DNA from: Bacillota bacterium
Lineage (GTDB): Bacteria > Bacillota > Clostridia > Oscillospirales > Ruminococcaceae
Assembly: GCA_023413185.1 (NCBI GenBank)
Contig: JAEZQD010000110.1
Location: 1 to 5,463 of the forward strand
Direction: 5' to 3'
Length of the DNA: 5,463 nt
Part shown: piece by piece, positions 4,962 through 5,463 of the stretch
Layout: each line of letters opens with the position of its first letter
How positions within the stretch are numbered: position 1 is the first letter of the stretch
Notes under the pieces: generated by a model
What the model saw: the letters and a program-made list of their open reading frames with translations, nothing else
What the model was told of the DNA's origin: nothing
Database searches by the model: none
Program-made: the position numbers and the translations under genes

Positions 4962-5463
4962 GTGAGTCTATTTACGCTCCTTTTCTTGTCCCTCGGGCTT
5001 GCGACTGACGCATTCGCGGTTTCGGTCAGCAATGGGATGTGTACAGAAAAAAAGGGGATACGGTGTGCGCTGCCTTATGCCTTTGCTTTTGCAGTTGCAC
5101 AGGGTATTATGCCCGTATTGGGCTGGCTTGCGGGGCAGGCGTTTGCCTCGGTGATTCAACGAGTGGCGCACTGGATTGCACTGGTAGTGCTCGTTATTAT
5201 CGGCGTAAAGATGATTGCCGAAAGCCGAAAAAAGACTGAGTCGTGTGAAATTAACAAAACGGTTACTGCCAAAACCATTGTCGTTCAGTCCTTGGCAACT
5301 AGCATTGATGCGCTTGCAGTCGGGGTAAGTCTTGCCGCCATGAATGTGAGTATCCTCTATTCCGCTTCGATTATTGCCGTCATTACGTTTGTGCTTTGCC
5401 TGATTGGTGCGGGCATCGGCAATCGGGTGGGGCATCTGTTGGAGGATAAAGCGGAGGTGTTTG
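4962..5463 (+). CDS. mntP: Manganese efflux pump MntP (partial, 3' end outside window)
   Basis: The frame gives 167 codons before the window ends; MntP proteins are about 180-200 residues, so only a short end is missing. MntP exports Mn2+ across the cytoplasmic membrane. The two DUF204 repeats are clear: LGLATDAFAVSVSNGM at 11-26 with the conserved aspartate D16, and SLATSIDALAVGVSLA at 110-125 with D116, each in a membrane helix. About five membrane segments are visible. The GTG start at 4962 is used because an in-frame TGA lies at 4953-4955 and AAGGA stands 9 bases upstream; no in-frame ATG precedes the conserved first helix. It is divergent from the DUF5685 gene. The leader shows no yybP-ykoY manganese riboswitch and I see no convincing MntR box, so control is unclear. 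Confidence 0.93.
   Translation, partial: MSLFTLLFLSLGLATDAFAVSVSNGMCTEKKGIRCALPYAFAFAVAQGIMPVLGWLAGQAFASVIQRVAHWIALVVLVIIGVKMIAESRKKTESCEINKTVTAKTIVVQSLATSIDALAVGVSLAAMNVSILYSASIIAVITFVLCLIGAGIGNRVGHLLEDKAEVF

Noticed and set aside
4968..5435. Leftward open frame antisense to mntP
   Set aside because: The plus-strand frame gives an unmistakable MntP with both conserved repeats; the antisense product is Asn/His/Arg-rich and unlike any known family.

Overview
The window reads like chromosomal DNA of a low-to-mid GC Firmicute, most likely a gut- or rumen-type clostridium (Oscillospirales-like). This is inferred from gene content: a DUF5685 protein beside a cysteine-tailed J-domain protein, a DUF4430 lipoprotein beside a secreted terpene-cyclase-like toroid, an EpsG-family membrane protein and MntP. 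Strong AGGAGG-type ribosome binding sites and four non-ATG starts fit this. No rRNA, tRNA, insertion sequence, CRISPR array or phage gene was seen. The longest stretch without a gene is the 267-base divergent region at 4695-4961.

Layout, right to left. At the right edge mntP (Mn2+ efflux pump) runs rightward and is cut by the window end. All other genes run leftward. The divergent region 4695-4961 carries a promoter candidate for each direction. The first leftward unit is DUF5685 protein (3831-4694, TTG start), J-domain protein with a cysteine-rich tail (3106-3726), and a small polytopic membrane protein resembling an ECF S-component (2565-3119, TTG start, overlapping the J gene by 14 bases). 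It ends in a strong intrinsic terminator at 2528-2556. The next unit is a secreted, membrane-anchored alpha/alpha-toroid protein (1379-2479), then 19 bases on a DUF4430 lipoprotein (931-1359). After an 85-base gap with its own promoter candidate comes an EpsG-family membrane protein (1-845, GTG start), which runs off the left edge.

Two gene sets stand out. The toroid/DUF4430 pair splits over two membrane-tethered proteins the same two folds that are fused in vertebrate intrinsic factor and transcobalamin, so a surface ligand-binding (possibly corrinoid) module is plausible. The DUF5685/J/membrane operon joins a protein with a squalene/phytoene-synthase-like aspartate motif to a J-protein ending in ten cysteines within 28 residues, outwardly like eukaryotic cysteine-string protein. 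Its function is unknown to me and it is the best candidate here for an undescribed system.
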